A DNA stretch of 6,990 bases, taken from assembly GCA_028694875.1 (NCBI GenBank), contig JAQVKB010000055.1, forward strand, positions 1-6,990. The letters are read 5' to 3'. This document shows positions 1 through 4,044 of the stretch, one piece after another; position 1 is the first letter of the stretch; each line of letters opens with the position of its first letter. The notes under the pieces were generated by a model, which saw only the letters and a list, made by a program, of their open reading frames with translations, was not told where the DNA came from and searched no databases. The DNA comes from Candidatus Izemoplasmatales bacterium. Lineage in GTDB: Bacteria > Bacillota_I > Bacilli_A > Izemoplasmatales > Hujiaoplasmataceae. A program made the translations under genes and the position numbers.

Positions 1-392
1 GATCCACCTTTACCGCCACCCATCGGAAGGCCGGTGAGCGCGTTTTTGAAGGTTTGTTCAAAACCGAGGAACTTGAGAATCGATTCATTGACCGAGTTGT
101 GGAAACGAAGTCCGCCTTTGTACGGTCCAATCGCCGAGTTGAATTGAATGCGGTAACCACGATTGACGTTGACTTTGCCAGCGTCATCAATCCAAGTCAC
201 GCGGAATTTGACGGTCCGTTCAGGTTCAATCAAGCGTTCCATAATGGCGTTGGCTTGAATCCGCGGATCTTCCATCACGATGAAATCCATCGACTCGAAG
301 AATTCTTCGACCGCTTGCAGATACTCTTTCTGCTTCGCGTTTCTTTCTGAAACAGATTTGAATAAATCGTTCAGATACTCACTTTTAAACAA
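1..392 (-). CDS. gdhA: NADP-type glutamate dehydrogenase, N-terminal part (runs off the left edge)
   Basis: Catalyses reductive amination of 2-oxoglutarate to glutamate (ammonium assimilation) in the cytoplasm, as a hexamer. Only the first 130 codons are in the window; the family is about 445-450 aa. Visible are the dimerisation helices and the start of the substrate-binding domain: EPERTVKFRVTWID (56-69), GPYKGGLRF (89-97) and FLGFEQTFKNAL followed by PMGGGKGG (123-130). K92 and K128 fall at exactly the numbers of the substrate-binding and catalytic lysines of the E. coli enzyme, which supports the start chosen. That start is TTG (392-390, minus strand), preceded by GAGG eight bases upstream; no ATG or GTG fits. 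The gene has its own promoter (552-580). Identification is by direct recognition of conserved blocks and is very secure; the reaction is family knowledge. Confidence 0.97.
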   Translation of the reverse strand, partial: MFKSEYLNDLFKSVSERNAKQKEYLQAVEEFFESMDFIVMEDPRIQANAIMERLIEPERTVKFRVTWIDDAGKVNVNRGYRIQFNSAIGPYKGGLRFHNSVNESILKFLGFEQTFKNALTGLPMGGGKGG

Positions 393-424
393 TTTTGTCG
401 CCTCTCTTTGTAAAGTGTATTTTG

Positions 425-439
425 AACCAGTAACTGGTT
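425..439. repeat. Perfect 7-1-7 palindrome in the gdhA leader
   Basis: AACCAGT-A-ACTGGTT is a perfect inverted repeat with a single-base centre, 33 bp upstream of the gdhA start codon. The one-base centre suits a dimeric DNA-binding protein better than an RNA hairpin. A second short inverted repeat, CCGAA/TTCGG with a 4-base loop (500-513), lies further upstream in the same leader and could form a small RNA hairpin. No known regulator is recognised. Confidence 0.5.
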
Positions 440-551
440 TTTTTGGTTTAGAAGATAGAAAAGACCCAAAATGGAGATTTCAGGTCGACTTTTGATGGTC
501 CGAATCCTTTCGGAGATGTGCGGGGAAGTTCTGAATTTCCCTACCATCGTT

Positions 552-580
552 ATTATACAATGAAAGCGCTTTTTTCTCAA
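552..580 (-). promoter_or_regulatory. gdhA promoter, TTGAGA-17-TATAAT
   Basis: On the minus strand, TTGAGA (580-575) is followed after 17 bases by a perfect TATAAT (557-552). Expected transcription start is near 545, giving an unusually long leader of about 150 nt before the TTG start codon. No other promoter of similar quality faces gdhA. Confidence 0.85.
560..574. promoter_or_regulatory. cre-like box inside the gdhA promoter
   Basis: ATGAAAGCGCTTTTT matches the Gram-positive catabolite-responsive element consensus WTGNAARCGNWWWCA at 13 of 15 positions (the final CA is TT). It lies in the -35/-10 spacer, where a bound CcpA-type regulator would block RNA polymerase. Carbon-source control of gdhA is therefore likely, but it is inference from one motif and no CcpA gene is in the window. 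Confidence 0.55.
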
Positions 581-652
581 GGATTATTTTTAAGAAATTC
601 GTGTGAGGAAAACCATGGAATCGCATGAGATTGAAAAGTGGGAAAAATCGAT

Positions 653-668
653 AGAATCGCGCCATTCT
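653..668. repeat. Imperfect inverted repeat AGAATcGCGCcATTCT
   Basis: Five-base arms AGAAT/ATTCT and a GCGC centre are separated by one C on each side. It lies between the divergent gdhA promoter and the promoter that would serve the Abi leader, and could be an operator. No regulator can be named. This stretch of the 393-924 gap holds no gene that I can support. Confidence 0.3.
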
Positions 669-689
669 GTTGTTTTTTGCTTTATCAAA

Positions 690-718
690 TTGAATTAGTG
701 AAGTATGTATTCTATTAT
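690..718 (+). promoter_or_regulatory. Candidate promoter TTGAAT-17-TATTAT upstream of the Abi gene
   Basis: TTGAAT (690-695) and TATTAT (713-718) are separated by exactly 17 bases, with 4 of 6 and 5 of 6 consensus matches. Predicted start is near 725, just ahead of the hairpin at 735-766. The region is AT-rich, so chance matches are more likely than elsewhere. Confidence 0.5.
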
Positions 719-734
719 CCCTTTTTGTCATGCT

Positions 735-766
735 GTAGTTGTAATCAACAACTTGATTGTACCTAC
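735..766 (+). ncRNA. Structured 5' element of a candidate leader or ncRNA upstream of the Abi gene
   Basis: A hairpin can form from GTAG (735-738), GT (741-742) and AATCAA (743-748) pairing with TTGATT (753-758), AC (761-762) and CTAC (763-766), with a CAAC loop and small bulges: 12 pairs in total. It would sit at the 5' end of RNA started from the promoter at 690-718. No terminator is visible between here and the Abi start, so the RNA would more likely be a long mRNA leader than a separate small RNA. An alternative local fold is AGTTGT/ACAACT (737-753). Function is unknown; the link to Abi control is inference. Confidence 0.35.
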
Positions 767-841
767 GTAATACCATATTGATCAGTCATAATGAACGAGT
801 TTCGTCTCTAGGAAACAAGATTTATCTTATATATTGGAGGG

Positions 842-878
842 AATAATGATTGACCATTTATAGAATCAATTTATTATT
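842..878 (+). repeat. Imperfect hairpin covering a five-codon ORF and an Abi promoter
   Basis: AATAAT (842-847) pairs with ATTATT (873-878), and ATTGA (849-853) with TCAAT (866-870), leaving a 12-nt loop. The structure is AT-rich and weak, but contains the start codon of a tiny ORF (ATG at 846, five codons M-I-D-H-L, stop 861-863) that is preceded by a good GGAGGG (836-841). Nothing shows that the ORF is translated. Confidence 0.3.
850..877 (+). promoter_or_regulatory. Proximal Abi promoter TTGACC-16-TATTAT
   Basis: TTGACC (850-855) and TATTAT (872-877) each match consensus at 5 of 6 positions with a 16-base spacer, giving a start near 884 and a leader of about 40 nt before the ATG at 925. 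A weaker extended -10 (TGC-TATATC, 902-910) lies closer to the gene. Confidence 0.5.
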
Positions 879-924
879 TAATTTCTCGTCATATTGTGAT
901 ATGCTATATCTAGGTGATTAATTG

Positions 925-1857
925 ATGAATAAACAATTCTTAACTATAGACGGCCAAATTAGCAAGATAAAATCTAATGGTATATCAATTAAAGATGAAC
1001 AAGAAACAAAAAAAACATTACAGGAAAATTCTTACTATAATATAATCAATGGGTATCGCACGCCATTTCTCCATCTGCACGACTCGAAAACATATCTGCA
1101 TGGCACTGAATTTATGGAAATATACGCATTGTATCATTTTGATCGCCAATTGCGTGATCATCTGTTATCATATTTGCTCGAGGCAGAGAATATGATTAAG
1201 ACACAAGTAGTGTATGCATTCCTCAACAGTCAAGATTCAAGCGGGAAATATATGCATGAGGATGATGCATATCTTCGAATTGAAAGCTATGAACACGGTC
1301 AGAATAAACGCAACCTTAAATTAATAGCCCAATTGCAAAGATTGATTTCAGATTCATTTGAGTCGTCCGACTCCATTACTCATTACCTTTCGACATATTC
1401 TTATGTTCCGTTGTGGGTTCTTTCAACAAGATGGACTTTTGGCGATGTTTGTAACTTCTATGCTTCTATGACATCACAAGATAGACAAGCAGTATCTTCC
1501 ATATATAAGATACCTGATGACAAGTTCTTAACAATTATTAACATATTATCGTTTGTAAGAAACCATTGTGCACATGGTAACAGAGTATATTGTATTCGAA
1601 AGTTGTATGACTTCCCGGTATTAAATCCATCCCTATTTCCTGTTCAAAATCGATTTGGAATAACTAATCACGGAAAACACAACTTGCTTAATGTGTTTTT
1701 AGCACTAAAAACAATATTGTCAGAAAAGCGATATAAAGAACTATTAAGAAAGACTGAGAGAGATATCGAAACACTCTCTTCTAGAATCAATGTAATAGGT
1801 GTCACTAAAATCACAGACATCATGGGAATACCATACCCCATCAATGCAATTGAATAA
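925..1857 (+). CDS. Abi_2 family (AbiD/AbiF-type) HEPN abortive-infection protein
   Basis: A 310-aa cytoplasmic protein of the Abi_2 family (lactococcal AbiD/AbiF), phage-defence proteins in the HEPN ribonuclease superfamily. The N-terminal family block is FMEIYALYHFDRQLR (63-77), followed by helices running into MIKTQVVYAF. The HEPN active-site motif R-x4-H is intact as R212-N-H-C-A-H217, followed by GNRVY, so RNase activity is plausible. Length is normal for the family. ATG at 925 is preferred because AGGTGAT (912-918) pairs well with the 16S 3' end; the TTG at 922 is an in-frame alternative. The gene is visibly more AT-rich than gdhA and the following genes, suggesting horizontal acquisition. 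No terminator follows it directly, so its RNA would stop at the terminator of the candidate small RNA (1966-1990). Family assignment is firm; substrate and trigger are unknown. Confidence 0.9.
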   Translation: MNKQFLTIDGQISKIKSNGISIKDEQETKKTLQENSYYNIINGYRTPFLHLHDSKTYLHGTEFMEIYALYHFDRQLRDHLLSYLLEAENMIKTQVVYAFLNSQDSSGKYMHEDDAYLRIESYEHGQNKRNLKLIAQLQRLISDSFESSDSITHYLSTYSYVPLWVLSTRWTFGDVCNFYASMTSQDRQAVSSIYKIPDDKFLTIINILSFVRNHCAHGNRVYCIRKLYDFPVLNPSLFPVQNRFGITNHGKHNLLNVFLALKTILSEKRYKELLRKTERDIETLSSRINVIGVTKITDIMGIPYPINAIE

Positions 1858-1870
1858 TCCGAAGAAATTG

Positions 1871-1920
1871 GTAGTCAAATGTTGACATACGTTGACACGT
1901 GTTCATATGTGTGGTATTAT
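1871..1920. repeat. Ten-base-phased GT-initial repeats across the small-RNA promoter
   Basis: Five consecutive 10-base blocks start with GT at 1871, 1881, 1891, 1901 and 1911. Blocks 2 and 3 share GTTGACA, and block 4 (GTTCATA) is a relative. The 10-bp period places similar bases on one face of the helix, as in some operators. GTCAA/TTGAC (1874-1878, 1882-1886) also forms a short inverted repeat. The last block is mostly promoter, so part of the periodicity may be coincidence. Confidence 0.35.
1892..1920 (+). promoter_or_regulatory. Very strong promoter TTGACA-17-(TGG)TATTAT of a candidate small RNA
   Basis: A perfect TTGACA (1892-1897) and TATTAT (1915-1920) have a 17-base spacer, plus a TGn extended -10 (1912-1914). 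A second TTGACA lies exactly 10 bases upstream (1882-1887). No ORF follows; a terminator ends about 63 nt after the predicted start at 1927. Confidence 0.8.
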
Positions 1921-1926
1921 ATTGTC

Positions 1927-1990
1927 AGAATGTGCTTCGGATGCTTTCGGGGCCCGAAGACGAAAATGAGGATGCGTCCTCATTTTTTTT
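1927..1990 (+). ncRNA. Candidate small RNA downstream of the Abi gene
   Basis: About 64 nt lie between a strong promoter (predicted start 1927) and an intrinsic terminator. The first hairpin pairs CTTCGG (1935-1940) with CCGAAG (1954-1959) and GC (1943-1944) with GC (1952-1953), with a two-base AT bulge and a TTTCGGG loop. The second is the terminator. TGCTTCGG (1933-1940) and TGCTTTCGG (1942-1950) are near-identical repeats, so the CCCGAA segment has two competing partners. The segment is GC-rich in an AT-rich setting, typical of structured RNA genes. The one ATG-initiated frame lacks a ribosome site and runs through the terminator, so coding is unlikely. HEPN AbiF toxins are reported to pair with adjacent antitoxin RNAs; that this is such a partner is inference. 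Alternatives: an unrelated sRNA, or the processed 3' end of the Abi transcript. Confidence 0.6.
1963..1990 (+). terminator. Intrinsic terminator of the small RNA (and probably of the Abi mRNA)
   Basis: The stem ATGAGGA (1966-1972) / TCCTCAT (1977-1983) has a TGCG loop and is followed by a run of eight T (1983-1990). Three more A-T pairs can extend the stem from 1963. Confidence 0.92.
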
Positions 1991-2032
1991 GTTTATATTC
2001 AGTTTGACTCAATGAAATTATAACTATATTCT

Positions 2033-2061
2033 TTGACAAGGTTCTTGAAAAGGAGTATAAT
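2033..2061 (+). promoter_or_regulatory. Perfect consensus promoter TTGACA-17-TATAAT of the metallochaperone operon
   Basis: Both hexamers (2033-2038, 2056-2061) are perfect and the spacer is 17 bases. Predicted start is near 2068. Such a promoter would be constitutively very strong unless repressed, consistent with the operator-like sequence just downstream. A weaker match, TTGACT-17-TATTCT (2004-2032), lies immediately upstream. Confidence 0.9.
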
Positions 2062-2070
2062 CACTGTGTA

Positions 2071-2095
2071 ATACCCCCTCCCCTGTGGGGGCTAT
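2071..2095. promoter_or_regulatory. CsoR-like operator (C-run / G-run dyad)
   Basis: ATA-CCCCC (2071-2078) and GGGGG-C-TAT (2087-2095) form an imperfect dyad around TCCCCTGT, beginning at the predicted transcription start. CsoR/RcnR/FrmR-family repressors recognise AT-flanked C-run/G-run dyads, and the first gene of the operon encodes an HMA-type metal-binding protein. Together this suggests copper (or other metal) derepression. The right arm has an extra C, and no csoR-like gene is in the window, so the regulator is inferred. The same bases could form a CCCC/GGGG hairpin in the leader RNA. Confidence 0.6.
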
Positions 2096-2111
2096 CACGG
2101 AGGCATCACAA

Positions 2112-2342
2112 ATGAGAGTATTTATCCATGTCGATGGGATCCGTTGCGCGGGTTGCGCGAACGCCATCGATCAGAAGTTACGCGCCCTCGGAGCAGAAAA
2201 GGTCGACCTCGATTTTCGTACCTTTACAGCGAAAATTGATTTTCCCTTTGATGACACGCCTGATGATGAAATGATGAATGTCATTTCATCCCTTGGTTAT
2301 CAACCAATCTATCTCGGTAAGGAACTTGAGGAAAATCTATAA
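2112..2342 (+). CDS. HMA-domain metallochaperone (CopZ-like)
   Basis: A 76-aa single heavy-metal-associated domain, the normal size for a soluble CopZ-type chaperone that passes Cu(I) to a P-type ATPase or to the repressor. The metal site is GIRCAGCANAI (9-19) with C12 and C15; the usual Met of GMxCxxC is Ile. The rest fits the ferredoxin-like fold, with SSLGYQPIYL (59-68) as the usual late GY element. Start ATG 2112 is chosen because GGAGG (2099-2103) lies eight bases upstream; the in-frame GTG at 2085 falls inside the operator-like dyad. It is first in an operon with the exported protein at 2358 (15-base gap). Copper is the likeliest metal from the CxxC motif and the CsoR-like operator, but mercury or another soft metal cannot be excluded. 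Confidence 0.9.
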   Translation: MRVFIHVDGIRCAGCANAIDQKLRALGAEKVDLDFRTFTAKIDFPFDDTPDDEMMNVISSLGYQPIYLGKELEENL

Positions 2343-2357
2343 CAAGGAGGAACTTTC

Positions 2358-2816
2358 ATGAAAAGAACATTGCTTGTCATGGGTCTTCTTGCACTTCTCG
2401 GTCTCGGCGGATTTTTCGTGGTGACACAAGCACAAGATGTACCTTCCAATGAAACATCTTGGTCTTTCCCATGGATGGGAAATTCCAACTCCTTCGGATG
2501 CCGTGGCGGCATGAACGCCTGGGCAGACGAAAGCACCACATCCAACGAGTATTTTGTCATCTTTCCTTGGATTGATGGCGTAGATTCTCTCGTTGGCGAA
2601 ACCTTCCATATACTACTGATCAACACCAGTGATGAGGTCGTCTATGAAGACGATTTCACCACGATGCCCTCTGGTGGCATCGGGATTTGGGTCGAGGATG
2701 GTTTCGAAGGAACTCTGATCGTAACATATGGAGATTTTTCAGGTAGCGAATCCATCGTTCCCCCAACGAATGGTTTCGATTGCTTGGCCAATAAAATCAC
2801 TGTAGAATTGCGATAA
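2358..2816 (+). CDS. Exported protein of unknown function in the metal operon
   Basis: I do not recognise this 152-aa protein. It begins with a clear signal peptide: K2-R3, a hydrophobic core (about 5-22), and a plausible cleavage site after TQA (25). No lipobox Cys is present. The mature part (about 127 aa) is acidic, rich in aromatics and Gly, and predicted mainly beta (EYFVIFPWID, TFHILLIN, GTLIVTYGDF). It holds two cysteines, C48 in SFGCRGGM and C142 in GFDCLAN, which could form a disulphide outside the cell or bind metal with M40 and M52. An ideal AAGGAGG sits seven bases upstream of the ATG. It follows the metallochaperone by 15 bases under the same promoter and precedes the terminator, so it is probably co-induced and linked to extracellular metal handling or stress. 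That role is inference from context only. Confidence 0.85.
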   Translation: MKRTLLVMGLLALLGLGGFFVVTQAQDVPSNETSWSFPWMGNSNSFGCRGGMNAWADESTTSNEYFVIFPWIDGVDSLVGETFHILLINTSDEVVYEDDFTTMPSGGIGIWVEDGFEGTLIVTYGDFSGSESIVPPTNGFDCLANKITVELR

Positions 2817-2819
2817 AAG

Positions 2820-2859
2820 GAAGCGGTGGACCCCCTCGTCTACCGCTTCTTTCTTATTG
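2820..2859 (+). terminator. Terminator of the metallochaperone operon
   Basis: GAAGCGGTGGA (2820-2830) pairs with TCTACCGCTTC (2839-2849), 11 pairs with one G-U, around the loop CCCCCTCG. A T-rich tail follows (2850-2859). It begins three bases after the stop codon of the exported protein. Confidence 0.88.
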
Positions 2860-2860
2860 T

Positions 2861-2889
2861 TTGACAATGTAGGGATAGAAGCGTATATT
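2861..2889 (+). promoter_or_regulatory. Promoter TTGACA-17-TATATT of the small acidic protein gene
   Basis: A perfect TTGACA (2861-2866) and TATATT (2884-2889, 5 of 6) have a 17-base spacer. Predicted start is near 2896, 17 bases before the ATG. The promoter abuts the preceding terminator tail, so this is a separate transcription unit. Confidence 0.85.
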
Positions 2890-2912
2890 GGATGTGAAAT
2901 GAGGTCTTATCC

Positions 2913-3260
2913 ATGCCTGAAACACTAAAGATTGGAAACGATATTGACGACGTTTCCGAGTTGGAACAATTCTTCCAAATCATCCCCTATACGATGGATC
3001 ACCACAGTTTTTCAAAACAGAAATTTCTTCTTGAAATCTTTCCTGAGGATTCAGAAGAATTTTACGAAGAAGATTTACTTTCTACTACTGCAGGAACCCT
3101 CTCCTTCTCCTTACCGAAATCGTTTCTTGGCGAGATTCGATTATCGAGTGGAGTTTGGGAAGGTTATCTCTTGTTGGATGAAATCCAAGAGGAAGACTCC
3201 TTTGCCATGGTATTGAATCTCGAAATGACACCGATTCATCAAAACGATAGCGACCAATAA
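2913..3260 (+). CDS. Small acidic protein of unknown function
   Basis: 115 aa, not recognised. It is strongly acidic, with clusters such as PEDSEEFYEED (44-54) and LDEIQEEDS. It has no signal peptide, membrane segment or cysteine, so it is probably cytoplasmic. The sequence alternates hydrophobic and polar residues (TLSFSLP, EIRLSSGVWEGYLLLDEI, MVLNLEM), suggesting a small beta-rich domain. It is a single-gene unit: own promoter (2861-2889), GAGGT (2901-2905) seven bases before the ATG, and a terminator that overlaps its last codons. Clean expression signals and neighbour-like codon use support a real gene; the +1-frame ORF over 2932-3216 is its shadow. Confidence 0.8.
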   Translation: MPETLKIGNDIDDVSELEQFFQIIPYTMDHHSFSKQKFLLEIFPEDSEEFYEEDLLSTTAGTLSFSLPKSFLGEIRLSSGVWEGYLLLDEIQEEDSFAMVLNLEMTPIHQNDSDQ

Positions 3261-3278
3261 TTCTTGGTCGCTATTTTT
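3247..3278. terminator. Shared bidirectional terminator holding both convergent stop codons
   Basis: ATAGCGACCAA (3247-3257) and TTGGTCGCTAT (3264-3274) form a perfect 11-bp stem around TAATTC. On the plus strand it is followed by TTTTT, terminating the acidic-protein gene. On the minus strand it is followed by CGTTTTG, a weaker tail that can terminate the deacetylase gene. The plus-strand TAA (3258-3260) is in the loop and the minus-strand TAG (3273-3271) is in the stem. Confidence 0.9.
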
Positions 3279-3954
3279 GTTTCAGTAGCACTTCCTGGTT
3301 GGTCCCATAATAGATGTCTGAATGCCCTGAAAGCTTCTTGAGAAGCGATTCAAAGGCATTCCAGGTATCATATTGGTCAAACTCGTAACTATGTCCCCAA
3401 ATCGATAAAAGGCCGGACGTAGTATCCTTTGAAAGAAATCGCTCCACAATCTCATCCATGCGTGGATCCGCGTGATGAATGGTGGGATTCCATTCAAGAA
3501 GATTCTCACTGATTTCATAAGAATAAGTTGAATGAACAGTTCTAGCATAGGCTACATTCAGTTTCTTGAGTTCTGAAATCACAAAGTCATTATAGGCTCC
3601 ATAGGAATAAGCCATCCCGACGGGTTCGGTTCCATAGATGGAAGTGATTGTATTCTTGCAGACAACAATCTCTTGAACAATCTCCTCGGAAGTGAGTTTG
3701 GTCAAATCATGATGCCAATGTCCGTGAATCGCCACTTCATGTCCTATAAATAATCGTTTCATGACTTCATGATCTAGATGTCGCACCGTGACATCACAGT
3801 CGACAAAAGGCGGTGTTTGCGAGGAAAATCCAGTATTCACATTGAAGGTAGCTTTGAGATGATACTTGTTCAAAAGAGCAACAAGCCTTTCGTCTTGTTC
3901 GACACCGTCATCATAGGAAAATGTGATCGCCTTCAGATACTTATTCTGCCACAC
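3271..3954 (-). CDS. Polysaccharide deacetylase (CE4 / NodB-type) family protein
   Basis: A 227-aa single-domain protein with the NodB fold, which hydrolyses acyl (usually N-acetyl) groups from carbohydrates using a metal ion. Motif 1 is TFSYDDG (11-17; D15 and D16 as catalytic base and metal ligand). Motif 2 is HGHWH (77-81; metal-binding histidines). The position of motif 3 reads MAYSYGAYND instead of the classical FRPPYG, so the usual Arg and Pro are missing. A late WGHSYEF supplies the C-terminal His. This AYxYG/WGHSYE pattern recurs in a bacterial subfamily whose substrate is unclear to me. There is no signal peptide, so it is probably cytoplasmic and would act on small sugars or glycosides. 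GTG at 3954 is preferred: AGAGGTGAT lies at ideal distance, whereas the GTG at 3963 is inside that site. It is divergent from the oxidoreductase gene. Confidence 0.9.
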   Translation of the reverse strand: MWQNKYLKAITFSYDDGVEQDERLVALLNKYHLKATFNVNTGFSSQTPPFVDCDVTVRHLDHEVMKRLFIGHEVAIHGHWHHDLTKLTSEEIVQEIVVCKNTITSIYGTEPVGMAYSYGAYNDFVISELKKLNVAYARTVHSTYSYEISENLLEWNPTIHHADPRMDEIVERFLSKDTTSGLLSIWGHSYEFDQYDTWNAFESLLKKLSGHSDIYYGTNQEVLLKQK

Positions 3955-3972
3955 ACCAATCACCTCTCATGT

Positions 3973-4000
3973 ATTATAACACGAAGCCAACGATTCTCAT
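3973..4000 (-). promoter_or_regulatory. Deacetylase promoter, extended -10 TGT-TATAAT
   Basis: On the minus strand a perfect TATAAT (3978-3973) carries a TGn extension, with a moderate -35 (ATGAGA, 4000-3995) 16 bases upstream. Predicted start is near 3966, leaving a leader of about a dozen bases with the ribosome site AGAGGTGAT. Confidence 0.7.
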
Positions 4001-4019
4001 TTCTTGCTTTGAAAAGGTG

Positions 4020-4028
4020 TGATATAAT
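4020..4028 (+). promoter_or_regulatory. Oxidoreductase promoter, extended -10 TGA-TATAAT
   Basis: A perfect TATAAT (4023-4028) has a TGn extension (4020-4022); the -35 region (TTTCTT, 4000-4005) is poor. Predicted start near 4035 leaves only about 10 bases before the ATG at 4045, so the mRNA would be nearly leaderless. This promoter is back-to-back with the deacetylase promoter, within 56 bp. Confidence 0.6.
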
Positions 4029-4044
4029 GTGGCGGGTGATGAAT

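Noticed and set aside
54..350. 98-codon plus-strand ORF
   Set aside because: Lies antisense to the strongly conserved gdhA coding sequence; it is a frame shadow.
480..776. 98-codon minus-strand ORF between gdhA and the Abi gene
   Set aside because: No ribosome site before its ATG, it runs through the gdhA promoter and the hairpin at 735-766, and its composition is low-complexity with no recognisable motif.
1871..1920. CRISPR-like or tandem repeat array
   Set aside because: Units are 10 bp, degenerate and without spacers; at most this is a phased operator.
1930..2007. Possible peptide M-C-F-G-C-F-R in the small RNA
   Set aside because: No ribosome site, and the frame reads through the terminator stem and T-run, so the RNA is better taken as non-coding.
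2085..2111. GTG start nine codons upstream of the metallochaperone ATG
   Set aside because: It lies inside the operator-like dyad with no ribosome site, while the ATG at 2112 has GGAGG at ideal spacing.
3778..4044. Long N-terminal extension of the oxidoreductase ORF
   Set aside because: The extension is antisense to the deacetylase gene and crosses both promoters; the Rossmann fold begins right after the ATG at 4045.
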